Origin: Poecilobothrus nobilitatus
Taxonomy: Eukaryota > Arthropoda > Insecta > Diptera > Dolichopodidae
Reading direction: 5' to 3'
NCBI GenBank assembly: GCA_947095535.1
Contig: OX352774.1
Coordinates: forward strand, 175,458,200-175,522,199
DNA length: 64,000 bases
Made by a program: the position numbers and the translations under genes. Of this stretch, positions 20,941 through 32,386 are shown one piece after another. Numbering within the stretch: position 1 is the stretch's first letter; each line of letters opens with the position of its first letter. The notes under the pieces were generated by a model. The model was not told the DNA's origin. It saw only the letters and a list, made by a program, of their open reading frames with translations, and made no database searches.

Positions 20941-23900
20941 TATATCAATAATATATTTTTGCATGTGTATAATTATGGGTATAGTTTTGTTAATCGAATT
21001 GTACTTTATCACCTAATGTTCTTTGACAAAAAAACGTTTCTCAAATTATTTTCAGTATAATTGATTATTTTAAAACCAGTCGTTTGGTATAAAGAAAATA
21101 TATAATAAAAATTAAAAAAAAAACTAAAAATATGAAAATATGAAGTATGTAAAGTTTAAAAATGTTGTTTTTTCAAAAATTTCTGAAATGGGAATTTGAC
21201 TTTTTGATTTTACAAATTTGGTCGGTCTCGTAATTTTATATTAAACATTTTATAATTATACATATATGTATAATTACATTAAATCTCAAATTTAATGAAG
21301 AAAAGCTTAATTATATGGGATGTTCTTAAAATTAAAAAAAAATGTCTCCTTTAATACAGTTTTTGCTTTATTACATTTAGTAAAATATTTAGTAAAATAA
21401 GGCGTTTTTTCAGTTTTTAGAGTTAATTATTAGAGAGTTAATTATTAGATATAAATTAGTTATGTATAGCGTATTCTTAAGTTTTGAGTTAAATTCTTAA
21501 ATGAGGGTTTTTGCTAGATAAATGAATAAATTAAATCGAAATAAATAATATAGTTGTAAGGGCAAATAAGCCTGCATCTCTATAAATAGTACTCAAAAAT
21601 TTATTGTAAACAAATAAAATTATACGTGGAAATAAATTAAAGGGTGTTCAAAATTGAGGTATCATTTTAATTTTAATAAAAAAAGACTTTTTTTTTGAAA
21701 TAGTATATATATTTTTATTTTAATTTATTACAAATAGGTTCCGGTTAATAATGAAAAATTATGTCGGCCAAGTGTTTTATTATTTATAATAATAAGTAAT
21801 TTTATTATTTATAATAATAATAAAAATTTTCTTTAAGGAAAAAATAATATGTAAAGTAAATATAATAGTCACAATCCTTGGTTTAACACACTGTTTTATT
21901 TATTTCATTAAAATTGGGATATTTCAAAACTGAAAATTGCATAAGATAAAACCACAAACAATTAATAATTAACATAATATAATATATGTATGTAAGTAAT
22001 GCCAGATATTGCTTTTATTATATATATTGAGTTTTATTATTATCGGTTTTAGTTTATTATGCATTTTTTTTAGTAAGCTTATCATAAGATCTAGCTTTTT
22101 AGTGCGAGTGTTTAACTATAAAAAAAGTTTAGAAAAATATTTTAAAATCTTTAATTGATAATAAAAATCAACAGGCATCAATATGGTATCCTTAATATAT
22201 GCAATCCAAAAAAAAAAACTTATATACAATATACATTTTAAATTTTTCCTACATACATTTTGAATACATACATTTTGAATATGATATAGGTACATATAAA
22301 ATTTTTTGAAATTTTATTATAAAATAAATTTAACAATCCTTTACATATATACAATGTACATAATATATTATATGTACATAGTACATACACATTATTTATA
22401 CTTATGAATATATTAAGTGTTAACAAAATAAAATAACTTCTTATCTTGTGATTGATTTTTGCTTTTCTTTTCTGTTAAAAATTTTCTTTTAATTTAAAAA
22501 AAAAAAAAAAAAGAAGCTTTTATTTTCTTGATAACTTAAAGCTATACATGTATAAATTAATTTGAAATAAAAAGAAAAGCTTTTTCAATTATCATTTTTC
22601 TGTTAAATTTCTGTTGTTTTGTTAGTATTAATTTAATTTTTGTTATGAATACTTCGAAATTTAATTAAGAAAAAGATAATAAAAAAAAAAAAATATACAG
22701 TGGTAATAAAAATTTTTAATATATTATTAATTAATTGAAGTTAATTTAATTAAAATTTATGTTATTTATATCAGTATTATATCTATATTATAAAATAAAA
22801 ATTATATATAATTTCTAATTTAAGAATTTTTTTACAAAATACAATGTATACATGTATACAATTAAAAACTTGTTGGGTTATAGTTCGGCGCGATCACGTT
22901 TTGTTTATGTTAATAAAGTTCTTTAGTTAGTTAATAAAAAAAAATGTGTACTGTTTACTTATTAATGAATTAATTTTTTAAATTAACAAAAGACAGTTAT
23001 TTTTTGAAAAATCATATAATTCTAAATAGAAACTAAATATCATTAAAATAAATTTAATACGTATACATATATATTAAATTTAAAAGTGTTGAATTAATTA
23101 AAATATGATTTATTACAAAATATGAAATTTTTGTTATAAAATCTAAATGGAAATTTATATTTATTATGATCAAATTTTTACTTTTTAACAAAATATACAT
23201 ATGAATATTATATATAAACGCACATTGTTTATACCATTAAATTAATTAAAAAAAAAAAAAAAAATTGAGAAAAAAAATTAAATATAAAAATATAGGGTAA
23301 CTCAAAAATATGCTAATTTTCAGTAAATCATAACGAAAACAAAAATATTCTAAGTAATTGACACGTTTTCAAAAATTATTTCAAGTTTTTTTTTAACAAT
23401 TAAAAAAAATTTGTAAAAAAGAAAAAGAATTTAAAAAGTTAATTAAAATTGAAGAACATGATTGACTTTATACAAATACGTTTTCGAAATTGTGATTAAA
23501 ATTTAATTAATTTTTGTTTTTTTTTTTTTTTTTTTTATTAGCTTTATATTATGTGTTTTCAAATTTAAACAGTTAAAAGACAGTTAAACAGTTAAAAAAA
23601 AATATAGTTTTAATTTTGTAATATTATTATTTAATAAATTAAATTGAAAGATAAAATTTTATTGAAATGGATCAATTTTTTCCATAATATTGTTATTTTA
23701 AATTTAAAATATCATATTTTTCAAGTTAGTACAAAATTAATTTCTAAATGTGTAAAACTGATTTACTTAGTTACTGAATTTTTTGTTATGAATTTTCATA
23801 AAAATATAAATAATTTTCGCAAATCAATCCTAATAAAAGGGGTGTTAATTTTAAAAACTAATTGAATTCTATAGGACATGCGCATATTATTATTTAATTA

Positions 23901-26900
23901 TTAGAATTTCAATATTGATTATTTAATTTTTATTTTTATTTTTTTTTTTTTTATATTTTGATTATTATTTTAGATATACGCGTAATATAAAATAATTAAG
24001 TAGTAAGCATTATTTAAATTTATCTTAAAAAATATGAATGAAAAATTTTTAATTGTTGTTATGTAATTTAATTTAACTTCTTAGAATATTTTTCTGGTTG
24101 CAGATAACAATAAGAATTAAATATTACATATTTATTAATAGAATAAAATATTATATATATAGAGAAGATATAATTTCGCTGTAAAAGTTTGAATTAATGA
24201 TGTTATATTTTTGGTATAGTCGCTATATATATATAGTGTTTACTTTTATGACTTTGATATTTAACTGTTAAATGTTGATTGGCGATCTTTAAAGATTTGA
24301 ATTTTTATACAAAATTAAGAAAATGTTAATCCATATCCTCAAAAATAATGGGTTTAACATGGTTAAAAGTGGGAATATTAATATTAAAATACAAGTATAA
24401 ATAAGAGGGGAACAAATTGAATACAATTTTTTAATACTATAAAAGCCTTTAACTTCTATAAAGGTCCTACTTTCCCTACTTTCTAATTAATAGGACTTTG
24501 TTAAATTTCGCTTAAAAAATAATAAGGGAAATATGTACTTAAAGATTCTTGCAATTTTATAAAAAATAATAGTAATTTCACATTTAATATGCGATATAAA
24601 AGTGAATTTCTGAGTTTTATTCTGAGAAAAGTTTATTTGTCTAAATTCATCGTTTTGTTTATTAATGCTTTCAATTGTCATATACATTATATATAGATAT
24701 ATATAAAGGTATAAAAGAAATAATTCTCCATATAATTTAAATTGAATAATTTATTTGGGAATATCCAAAATAAATTTTAGTTATTATTGTAAGTTTATTA
24801 AATTTATATTTTTTTTTCTTAAATATAAAATAAACTTTTTATACTTAAAGTTTAGTTGAGCTTTTATCATATAATAGTTCCAGATAAATGATCATTAGAT
24901 CATATATTGTTTTTTAATAGTAATTTTTATAAATTAAAATAACATTTAAAAATTTTTGATATTAATTTAAATATAAAATGTTACTATAAAAAAAACACGT
25001 TTTAATTAAATGAGAGAACAAAATAAAACAAGATAAAAAGAAAAAATAAGAACTGAAAATTACAATTGACGTGTCACCACTCACCACAAATTATTCTGTG
25101 TTATTGTTTTTATTTTTATTATTTTGTAAGTGTGCCCACCTTTATAAATTTACTTAACCGGCTAGTTAAATACACATAATATATAGTATCGACATAATAT
25201 GTATATCGTACATGTATATGGTAAGTATGTATATATGGTATCGACATAATTACAAAAAAAAAAATTGTAAATAGTATTATTGCAGTGACGTACATAATCA
25301 ATTAGTTAAGGGTAGGCTGTAACATTTTTATTTTTTATTTTAAAGTGTTATTTTGATATTAACTAAAATTTTTGTAAAAAGTTTTTTTTAAAAGTAATTT
25401 TTTTTAGTAAGTTGTTGAATTCTTTTGCAAAAGAACACCATTTTATTTAATTTTAAACAATCACATTAAATTTTTGAAATATTTTTTATTTGAGGCATTT
25501 AAATTTCAATGTATATGAACGTTTTAAGTATAAATTGAGACATTTAAACCATATTAAAATTGTATTTCTTTCAGATATTCTAAAATCTAAATCAAAAGAT
25601 TAAAAGTAGTGTTATTTTTATCTTTAAATAAAAACTTATTAAGATTACGGTATATATTTATGTTGATTAATTGCATATGTTTGGGGGTTAATTTGCATGT
25701 TTATATCATTATGAATTTGTTTTTTTAGATGAAATGGTACTACAATAAAATGTAGATTAAAAAATTGTTTTCAATTGAATTAAAAAATAAAATTAAAATA
25801 TACATATATATGTATATAGAGAAGTTTTATATCTGTTTACTTTTTTTTTTTAATTACTTTGTTATAATTTAAAACTGTGCACGAAAAGTTTCATAGAAAG
25901 GTAATTACATTATATGTTGTACACGTCAATATGCAGTAAAATAATACGGTTAAAATTTAATGGGGTTTACCCAATTATTAATTATTTAATTTTATTAATT
26001 GATACATTACTTATATATGTTATAGGTAAAAATAATATTGTGGTTTTTTTATGAATTTTGAAACTAAAACCTAAATATTATACATAAATTTAACTAAAAA
26101 ATTTATATTTTAATTGAATATATGTATGTAAATAATATTTTCCAATTAAAAAGAAAAATAATGCTTTTCTTTGGATTTTTATTTGTTTTTAACAAATGAA
26201 AAAATTATGAATTATCAGAAGCAAAGTATTTTTCTGTGGAGTTCTATATAATTAAAACCTTAAATGGAAATTGTTTTAATTCTTATTTTATTTCATATTT
26301 TTTGTAGCATTAAGATTCTTATTTTTTGCAGCATAGTTAGGGATGAAATCTTGTCTACTAAATTTTTTTTCTAACAAAATTAACAAAATAAAAAAATTTT
26401 GATACTTTTAGGATAAATATAGTGTTATCGTAACTATAATAATAGTGTTAGCATAAAAAGGCATAAAATTCATTGCAATTCCATTGTATATTGTCTTTTT
26501 TTATGATAAGGAAAGTTTTCATTTAAAATGAATGTATTAAGGTTAGTTCTATTTACATAACCGTAAACAATAAAAAAATAAACAAACCACGTTTAATTGA
26601 AATATTGAATAATATTTATAAATAAAATATTGAATTTACAGCTTTGTTTAATAATAACTTGCATTATTTTGAATTTATGTTCATTGCACAAAACTGAATA
26701 TATTTATTCTAAATTAATATTGATGCGATTGTATTAATAATATTTTTCCTTACACAGTTAAAAAACCGTATCCGTATAATAATATTTTAAATAGCTCTCT
26801 TTTTCCACAGAACGTTTTGTTTAAAATATAACCCTCTTGTAAAAAAAAATTAACTAACTAAATCTATCTATAGTTACTTAATTAATGGTTGTAGAGTTTC

Positions 26901-28219
26901 AGAGTATTTGTTTAGAAATGATGTCTTATGTATATGAAATAATGTCTTATATGTTATGTATATGTTTCTAATTGAAAGTAGATTATTTTTCTTAAAATAA
27001 ACACCCCCAGAGAAAAATTAAAAAAATTCTGTATAAATTCTGTATAAAAACAAAATATCTACTTATTGGTGTTATTTTACCATTTAAAATCATTAAATAT
27101 TTTTAAATGCGTTATTTTCAAATATATATAGTATTAGATATTCAATATAGGCTAAAAATGTTGAAGGTGTTAATAAATTATTTTTTAATAGCTGACAACA
27201 TAAATATGTTCAGGCATTTCAATATGTAATGAGATTTTAAGACATTTTCCGTCAAGCATAAACTAAATAAATATAATTGAATATTACTCTGTTTTATATA
27301 AACAAAGTTACTATAACAGATAAATAAAATATTAGTTTTATACCAACATAATGTATAGATTATAAACCATATCAACGTTAAAGGTAGAAATATGTTAATT
27401 TAATTTAGTAAAGGGACAACCATAACAAAATGACGAAAATATTTTAAAAAAATATATAAACTAAGTATAATTAAATAAATTCATTAAAATTTAATTTTTT
27501 TTTGTGGAGTTAACAGAATTTTAGGATATGAAAAAACAAAAATTAGTAAATATGTATGTATATATGTAAATCAAGAAGCCATTTAAAAAAAAAATAATTT
27601 AATTATGAAAATTAATTTAGTAAAATAAATATGTATATTAAGTTTCAGAAAATATCAAATGAAATAAATATACCTATTCAAAACTTTAATTTGAAATCAT
27701 TTTAACGTATAGGTTAAAATTAAATATAACTGCTTTCAATATAGGCCCAAGCATTTGAAACATCCTAGGCCAATTGGTTAGATCGAGCCTCATCCACTTT
27801 AATAAGCAAAAAAAAAAGGAATAACTAAAAATACTTTTTTAATTAACCTAAAATATGAATTACTATAATAAATATTATTATTTTTAGATTAGAAATTTTT
27901 AATTTTTATTAAAAATTAACACATTGTATATTGATTACATTCCAGAACGTAATGCAAAGGTATATTAAGTAATTATTTCTTGTAACAAATTGGAAAAATA
28001 TTCGATAAAAGATCTCGCGCTGCAGTGGATTAATGTATCAGAAAGCGACATAGCTAAAACTCTTTCCCTAGTTTTATTTGTTTATGACTATTAAAAAAAG
28101 TTTTAAAAACTAGTTTTATGATCATTAAAGATGTAAGCTAAAACGTTGGTTTGACAAATTTACCTTTTGTTTTTTATAAAAATAATATGTTTTTATGAAC
28201 CTTCATTTTTATATAAGTA
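20941..28219. other. Long AT-rich intergenic desert
   Basis: About 7.3 kb of extremely AT-rich sequence with many poly(A)/poly(T) runs (for example 22495-22512, 23517-23537 and 23939-23952), short TA runs and TATGTATG words. Open frames here are short and of biased composition with no family resemblance. I see no exon, RNA gene or element with clear ends. A short 'ccaattggttagatcgagcc' near 27770 is weakly reminiscent of a tRNA A-box region but has no partner. Confidence 0.45.
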
Positions 28220-28220
28220 T

Positions 28221-29008
28221 AGGATTTTCCAATTTGACTGATATGATTTCTTTTCAAAAAAAAACACACTAATTGTTAAGGAAATACAAATGTTTTTTAT
28301 TTAATGTGAAATACAATCGATACAATTAAGTTCTGAATAAAATGTCATTCAAATGGCCTCCACGACTTCTTTTGCAGGAACGAATTCGATGAACCCAATT
28401 TTTCCACTAAATCAATTGAGCACTTTTTCCACTAAATCAAGTCGTATGACATAACAAAACTGACGATTCTGGTGCGAAGAAAATCCACAAATTATTCATG
28501 AACAACCATTACATTCATCTAAATTGACAGTTTGGTCTGGTGGAATCATCGGTCCGTACTTCTTTCGAAATGAAGCTGGTTACACCATTACTGTCAATGG
28601 AGAGCGGTATAGATCGATGATAACCAACTTTTTATGGCCGAAATTGCAAGAAGTTGATCTTGACAACATCTGGTTCCAACAAGACGGGGCTACGTGCCAC
28701 ACAGCACGTGCAACAACCGGATTATTGCGATAAAAGTTTGGAGATTCGATTATTTCAAGGAATTGTGACATTGAATGGCCTCCAAGAAGTTGTGATTTAA
28801 CATCATTAGACTATTTCTTGTGGGGTTATTGGAAGTCATTGTTCTTTAGTAATAAACCAGACTCTCTTCAAGCTTTAGAAGTCAATATTGAACGTGCTAT
28901 TCATGACATACGACTTGATTTACTACATTACATTAAATAAAAAACATTTGTATTTCCTTAACAATTAGTGTGTTTTTTTTGAAAAGATCACTCAAATGGG
29001 AAACTCTG
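28221..29008 (+). mobile_element. Mariner-like DNA transposon, internally deleted, about 790 bp
   Basis: Inverted repeats of about 90 bp bound it. The left one (from 28221) includes 'ttttcaaaaaaaaacacact', 'aattgttaaggaaatacaaa' and 'tgttttttatttaatgt'; the right one (28930-29008), on the minus strand, has CAGAGTTTCCCATTTGAGTG and then the same 'cacactaattgttaagg' series. The inner 45 bases of the two arms are almost identical, while the outer 40 differ more. A TA follows the right end. The interior encodes the C-terminal half of a transposase; the N-terminal half is missing. Confidence 0.85.
28464..28940 (+). pseudogene. Mariner-like transposase, C-terminal part with one premature stop
   Basis: The frame opens RFWCEENPQIIHEQPLHSSK, then LTVWSGGIIGPYFFRNEAGY, VNGERYRSMITNFLWPKLQE, IWFQQDGATCHTARATTGLL and, after an in-frame TAA at 28731-28733, WPPRSCDLTSLDYFLWGYWK, ending at TAA 28938-28940. 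The QQD and SCDL aspartates are the second and third catalytic residues, with about 36 residues between them, closer to the DD37D group than to classic DD34D mariner. A short in-frame deletion removed about four residues after LTVW. The HTH domain and first Asp are absent. One stop and otherwise intact frame suggest moderately recent decay. Confidence 0.85.
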
Positions 29009-29009
29009 T

Positions 29010-29643
29010 ATATACCATATTGATAATTTACGTTTTATATACTTATGTATCATAATTTTAATTTACTATAAAATAAATTTAAGTCTTATGGCGCCCTAGA
29101 TGATTGATTTAAAAAACATTTTTTTATATATTTGAAGCCCCAATTTTCAGTTCGCTCCGAGCCATTTTCTTACTGGCTCAGTCTTAGGGACTTTCCTAAC
29201 TGTTTTGTTTTTAAACCTAAGTTTTTTATTCAAATTTTGATTAGGTTCGTAAAAGACAAATTATCCTTTAAATAAGTTCAGTTGAATTCAGGTTCAGTTG
29301 AATAACATTTAAAAACCTTGTTTCAATTTTTGTTTTTATGAAGCAAAATATTTTATAAGTTAATTATTAAATTCTTTGTGCAACCTCTAAATTTCTACCC
29401 TAACCACACATAGTTTTTCACACATGTACTATTTTTCTATTTAGGAATATATAGGATATGCATATAATTGTATAAATTAATTTTAAATACATACTTCCTT
29501 TTTTACAAATATTAATATATAAATATTGTACACAATATAATACTGTCAATATTAGTATGTCAATATATGTTCTGTCAATATTAGTATGTAAAAAAGTCAA
29601 AGGTAAAATACCTTTCGTTTTGCTTTATATAAAATGTTTTAAA
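29010..29643. other. Non-coding spacer
   Basis: AT-rich. A patch at 29090-29220 ('tatggcgccctagatg', 'cagttcgctccgagccat') has higher GC and may be old repeat DNA, but it matches nothing else in the window. Confidence 0.35.
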
Positions 29644-29770
29644 AACAAGTAAAAGTAACAGTAAGTCGATGCAACCGACTTATTTATACCCTACACCTAA
29701 AAAATTCAAATTAAATTAAAAATCCATAAGTTATTTTAGTTAGGTACTTAATATACCTAAGCTAAAAAAA
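29644..29770 (-). mobile_element. DINE-like family 1, truncated copy 2
   Basis: About 126 bp nearly identical to 7263-7388: AACAAGTAAAAGTAACAGT, the hairpin, TATACCCTACACCTAAA, and onward to 'taagctaaaaaa'. The match then stops. Only the hairpin end is present, so the copy is truncated. Confidence 0.8.
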
Positions 29771-31410
29771 TACATGTAATAATCCCTCCCTTAATACAGG
29801 TAGTAAGGGAGTCAGTATGACAACGTAAATGTTTTTGAATCTATAGAAATTGTGCAAATGCACAGGGGATTTTCTAGTATAATGTAAATTTGTAGATTTA
29901 GAAGATATGAAAAAAGGAGTTTCCAGTTTGCAGAAATCTTTTTTTCAAAAAAAGATTTATAGCAAAATGTCAATTGACAAAAAATTTTTAACAAAAGTAC
30001 CGAAGTACCACTTTGCAAAAAAAATTTTAACAAAATAGTATTTAAAAAATAAAATATGGTTGATTGTTGAAATATGTATGTATGTAAAAAAAAACATAAA
30101 AAATTTCATATGTTTGTTATATGTTTGTCAAATATCTTTTTGCGAAGTGTTTCATTATGTCAAATGGAAAGTCAAATGCAAAATATCAAAATATCTCTTT
30201 AGCCAAAAGACATGTATTATGAAAAAAAAACGTTTTGCAATATTTAGAATTCGGTTAATTGTACAAAAACCGATGAAAAGCCATTGTTTATTACTAGATC
30301 TTACGGTGTTGACTTACTGTACCTATATAAAAAAAAACATTACTATGAAGATTGTCAATTAATGTCAAAAGGTTAAAACCATAGATATACTACAAATAAA
30401 ACGGAAGGAATGTGTAGTCGTCTATTTTCTTCTTATGTACTTTCCTATCTGTATTCCTTCCTGCATTTTACAATATGTATGCATTTCGTTCACACAGGTT
30501 TTTATATTTAAAAAAATAATGTAAAGCAATTTTTCCGAAACAGTTCTATTTAAGAGATTTTAGGTAGTTATATTACTTAATAATTTACATGTACATATAT
30601 TTTTTAAAATTAAAATTTAATTAAATTAAAGTTATTTAAAATTTTAACTATACTTGTAAAGTAGTAAAATAAGTGATACAATTCTTAAAAATATTAGAAA
30701 TGTAATTTTTTTCATCTTTTGGGAAACCTGAAAAAACTAAAACAAAATGTTGTGAAAAGAATCTATTTGTTTTTTTTTAAAGTTCATTCAAACTGTAATT
30801 TTAAGAAAATCTTAAAATACTGTAATTTTATTTTGAAAACATTTTGAACGAAAAACTATTTACAGAATGTAATCCTTAGCAGAGAACAGTAGCAGATTTA
30901 AGAGAGTTAAGCATTAAATATTAACAGAATACAATTTTATTATAGTAATAATAAAATTTAATACAATTCTTTTATTATAGTAATATTCAATTTTTTATGA
31001 AAAGTTATTTTAGAAATAATAGTTGGAATACCTAGGTATAAATATACATATATAAAATACATAAAATGAAATGAAGAAAGAGTACAGGCAAATCAATCAA
31101 CGTCACTTTTTGGAGAAATTGAAAAAATTGAATTAAAATTTTCAAAGACTTGTTACGTAAAAAAAATGTTCTAAAAGTGTGTGTAAGCAAGTTTTATAAT
31201 TAACGTTTATCTTATTCTTAAAGAAATACAGCATAAGGAAATTAAAAAAGTTAAATATTTTCTTATTTTATAAAAAAAAAAAGAATTTTAAAAAAGTTCA
31301 GTTTTCTACGAAAAAACAATCAAATATCAAAAACTTAGGAAAAAACAATAAATTAACAGAAAGCAAAAAGATAGAGTTATTCGTTAAATTTAAATTTTTA
31401 TAAGTTCAAT
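29771..31410. other. AT-rich non-coding stretch
   Basis: Nothing recognisable. Open frames at 29812-30033 and 30060-30362 have low-complexity translations with no family resemblance. Confidence 0.4.
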
Positions 31411-31416
31411 TATTGC

Positions 31417-32386
31417 TTAATTATTATCGTCTGTATCCGAAACTTGATTTGAATGCGGCAGTGCTTCAAAAAATCGCTGTGTTTCGCCTCTGCAAAATTT
31501 TCATGAAAATGGAATTAAACTAGTGTAAGAAGGCTCTAAATTATGTGAAAAAATTTTGAGTACTAAGATTTTTATTTTTAATTGAATTGCATGGGCTATA
31601 TTATAAGTGTTTCTTAATTGAAGTGTCCTACTGTGTTCCTTTGTTATGAAGATTTCAGAAATTGATGTCGTTGCAAATGGATATTTTTTTATAATCGATT
31701 TGTTCCAAGTAACGGCCCCATTTTTTGAAAATATCTTGTTTACCTTTAATAATGAAAAAGGGCGAGTATTTGATCCGTGAAGATTTAACATGGTCGTTCC
31801 ATTCAACAGGAAGTTCCATATTTTAATGCTTATTAACGTTTTATTAATCCCATATTTTTGCCACATTTCATGTAACTATGGCCTCGAATGGGATATGATA
31901 TTCTAACCGAATCGAATCGAATCGATTGAAAATGTTAACAGTAATAACGGTAAAATTTTTGTTTTGCCCTGCACAAGAGTCAGAGAAAAGATGTATGGTT
32001 CGAACTTTAGAGGAAATGTTATTTTTGAAATAATAGTCTAATATTGATGTTACGTCATCAGATTCTTTCTTTGCAATAGTTTCGTCATAAGTAAAAAAAA
32101 ATGCTTCACCTTAAAAATAATAACAAATAAAACGTTATACAGCTTTATTCACATTTTAGTTATATTAAGATAACTAACCACTAGAAAGGACAAGAATATT
32201 AAACATATAAAAACTTAATTGTCTGCGATAATACACGTCATTTGTTGAAATGTTAGGAACTTGTAAATTCTTCAAAACATATATAGATTTAGTTTCTTCA
32301 TTTTTTCGTGCTATAGCTTTTTGGCACCCCTTTTTCGTTTATAATATGTATTTGTCTTTAATAAATGTAGTCTATTTTAAGGAAAA
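31417..32386 (-). pseudogene. Decayed transposon-associated gene of the 'SDxCxGQNKN' type
   Basis: Read on the minus strand in pieces. The segment below 32386 gives KAIARKNEETKSIYVLKNLQ and STNDVYYRRQLSFYMFNILV, up to a donor near 32178. After an intron, EAFFFTYDETIAKKESDDVT leads to the motif LFSDSCAGQNKN (about 32005-31970) and RLEYHIP. A frame shift near 31890 is followed by RGHSYMKCGKNMG. Another frame carries KPFSLL-like text, KNGAVTWNKSIIKKYPF and ITKEHSRTLQLRNTYN (31501-31790). A last exon (31417-31489) gives GETQRFFEALPHSNQVSDTD and TAA. This order occurs in many multi-copy uncharacterised insect proteins that look transposon-derived. At least two frame breaks and an upstream end cut by the DINE-like element at 32387 show it is dead. 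I cannot assign a transposon superfamily. Confidence 0.65.

Noticed and set aside
23644..23865. Open frame of 73 codons in the AT-rich desert
   Set aside because: Composition (Ile, Lys, Asn, Phe) is what AT-rich random sequence gives, and there is no motif or splice context.
27740..27805. tRNA A-box-like stretch 'ccaattggttagatcgagcc'
   Set aside because: No B box at the expected distance and no repeated copies in the window.
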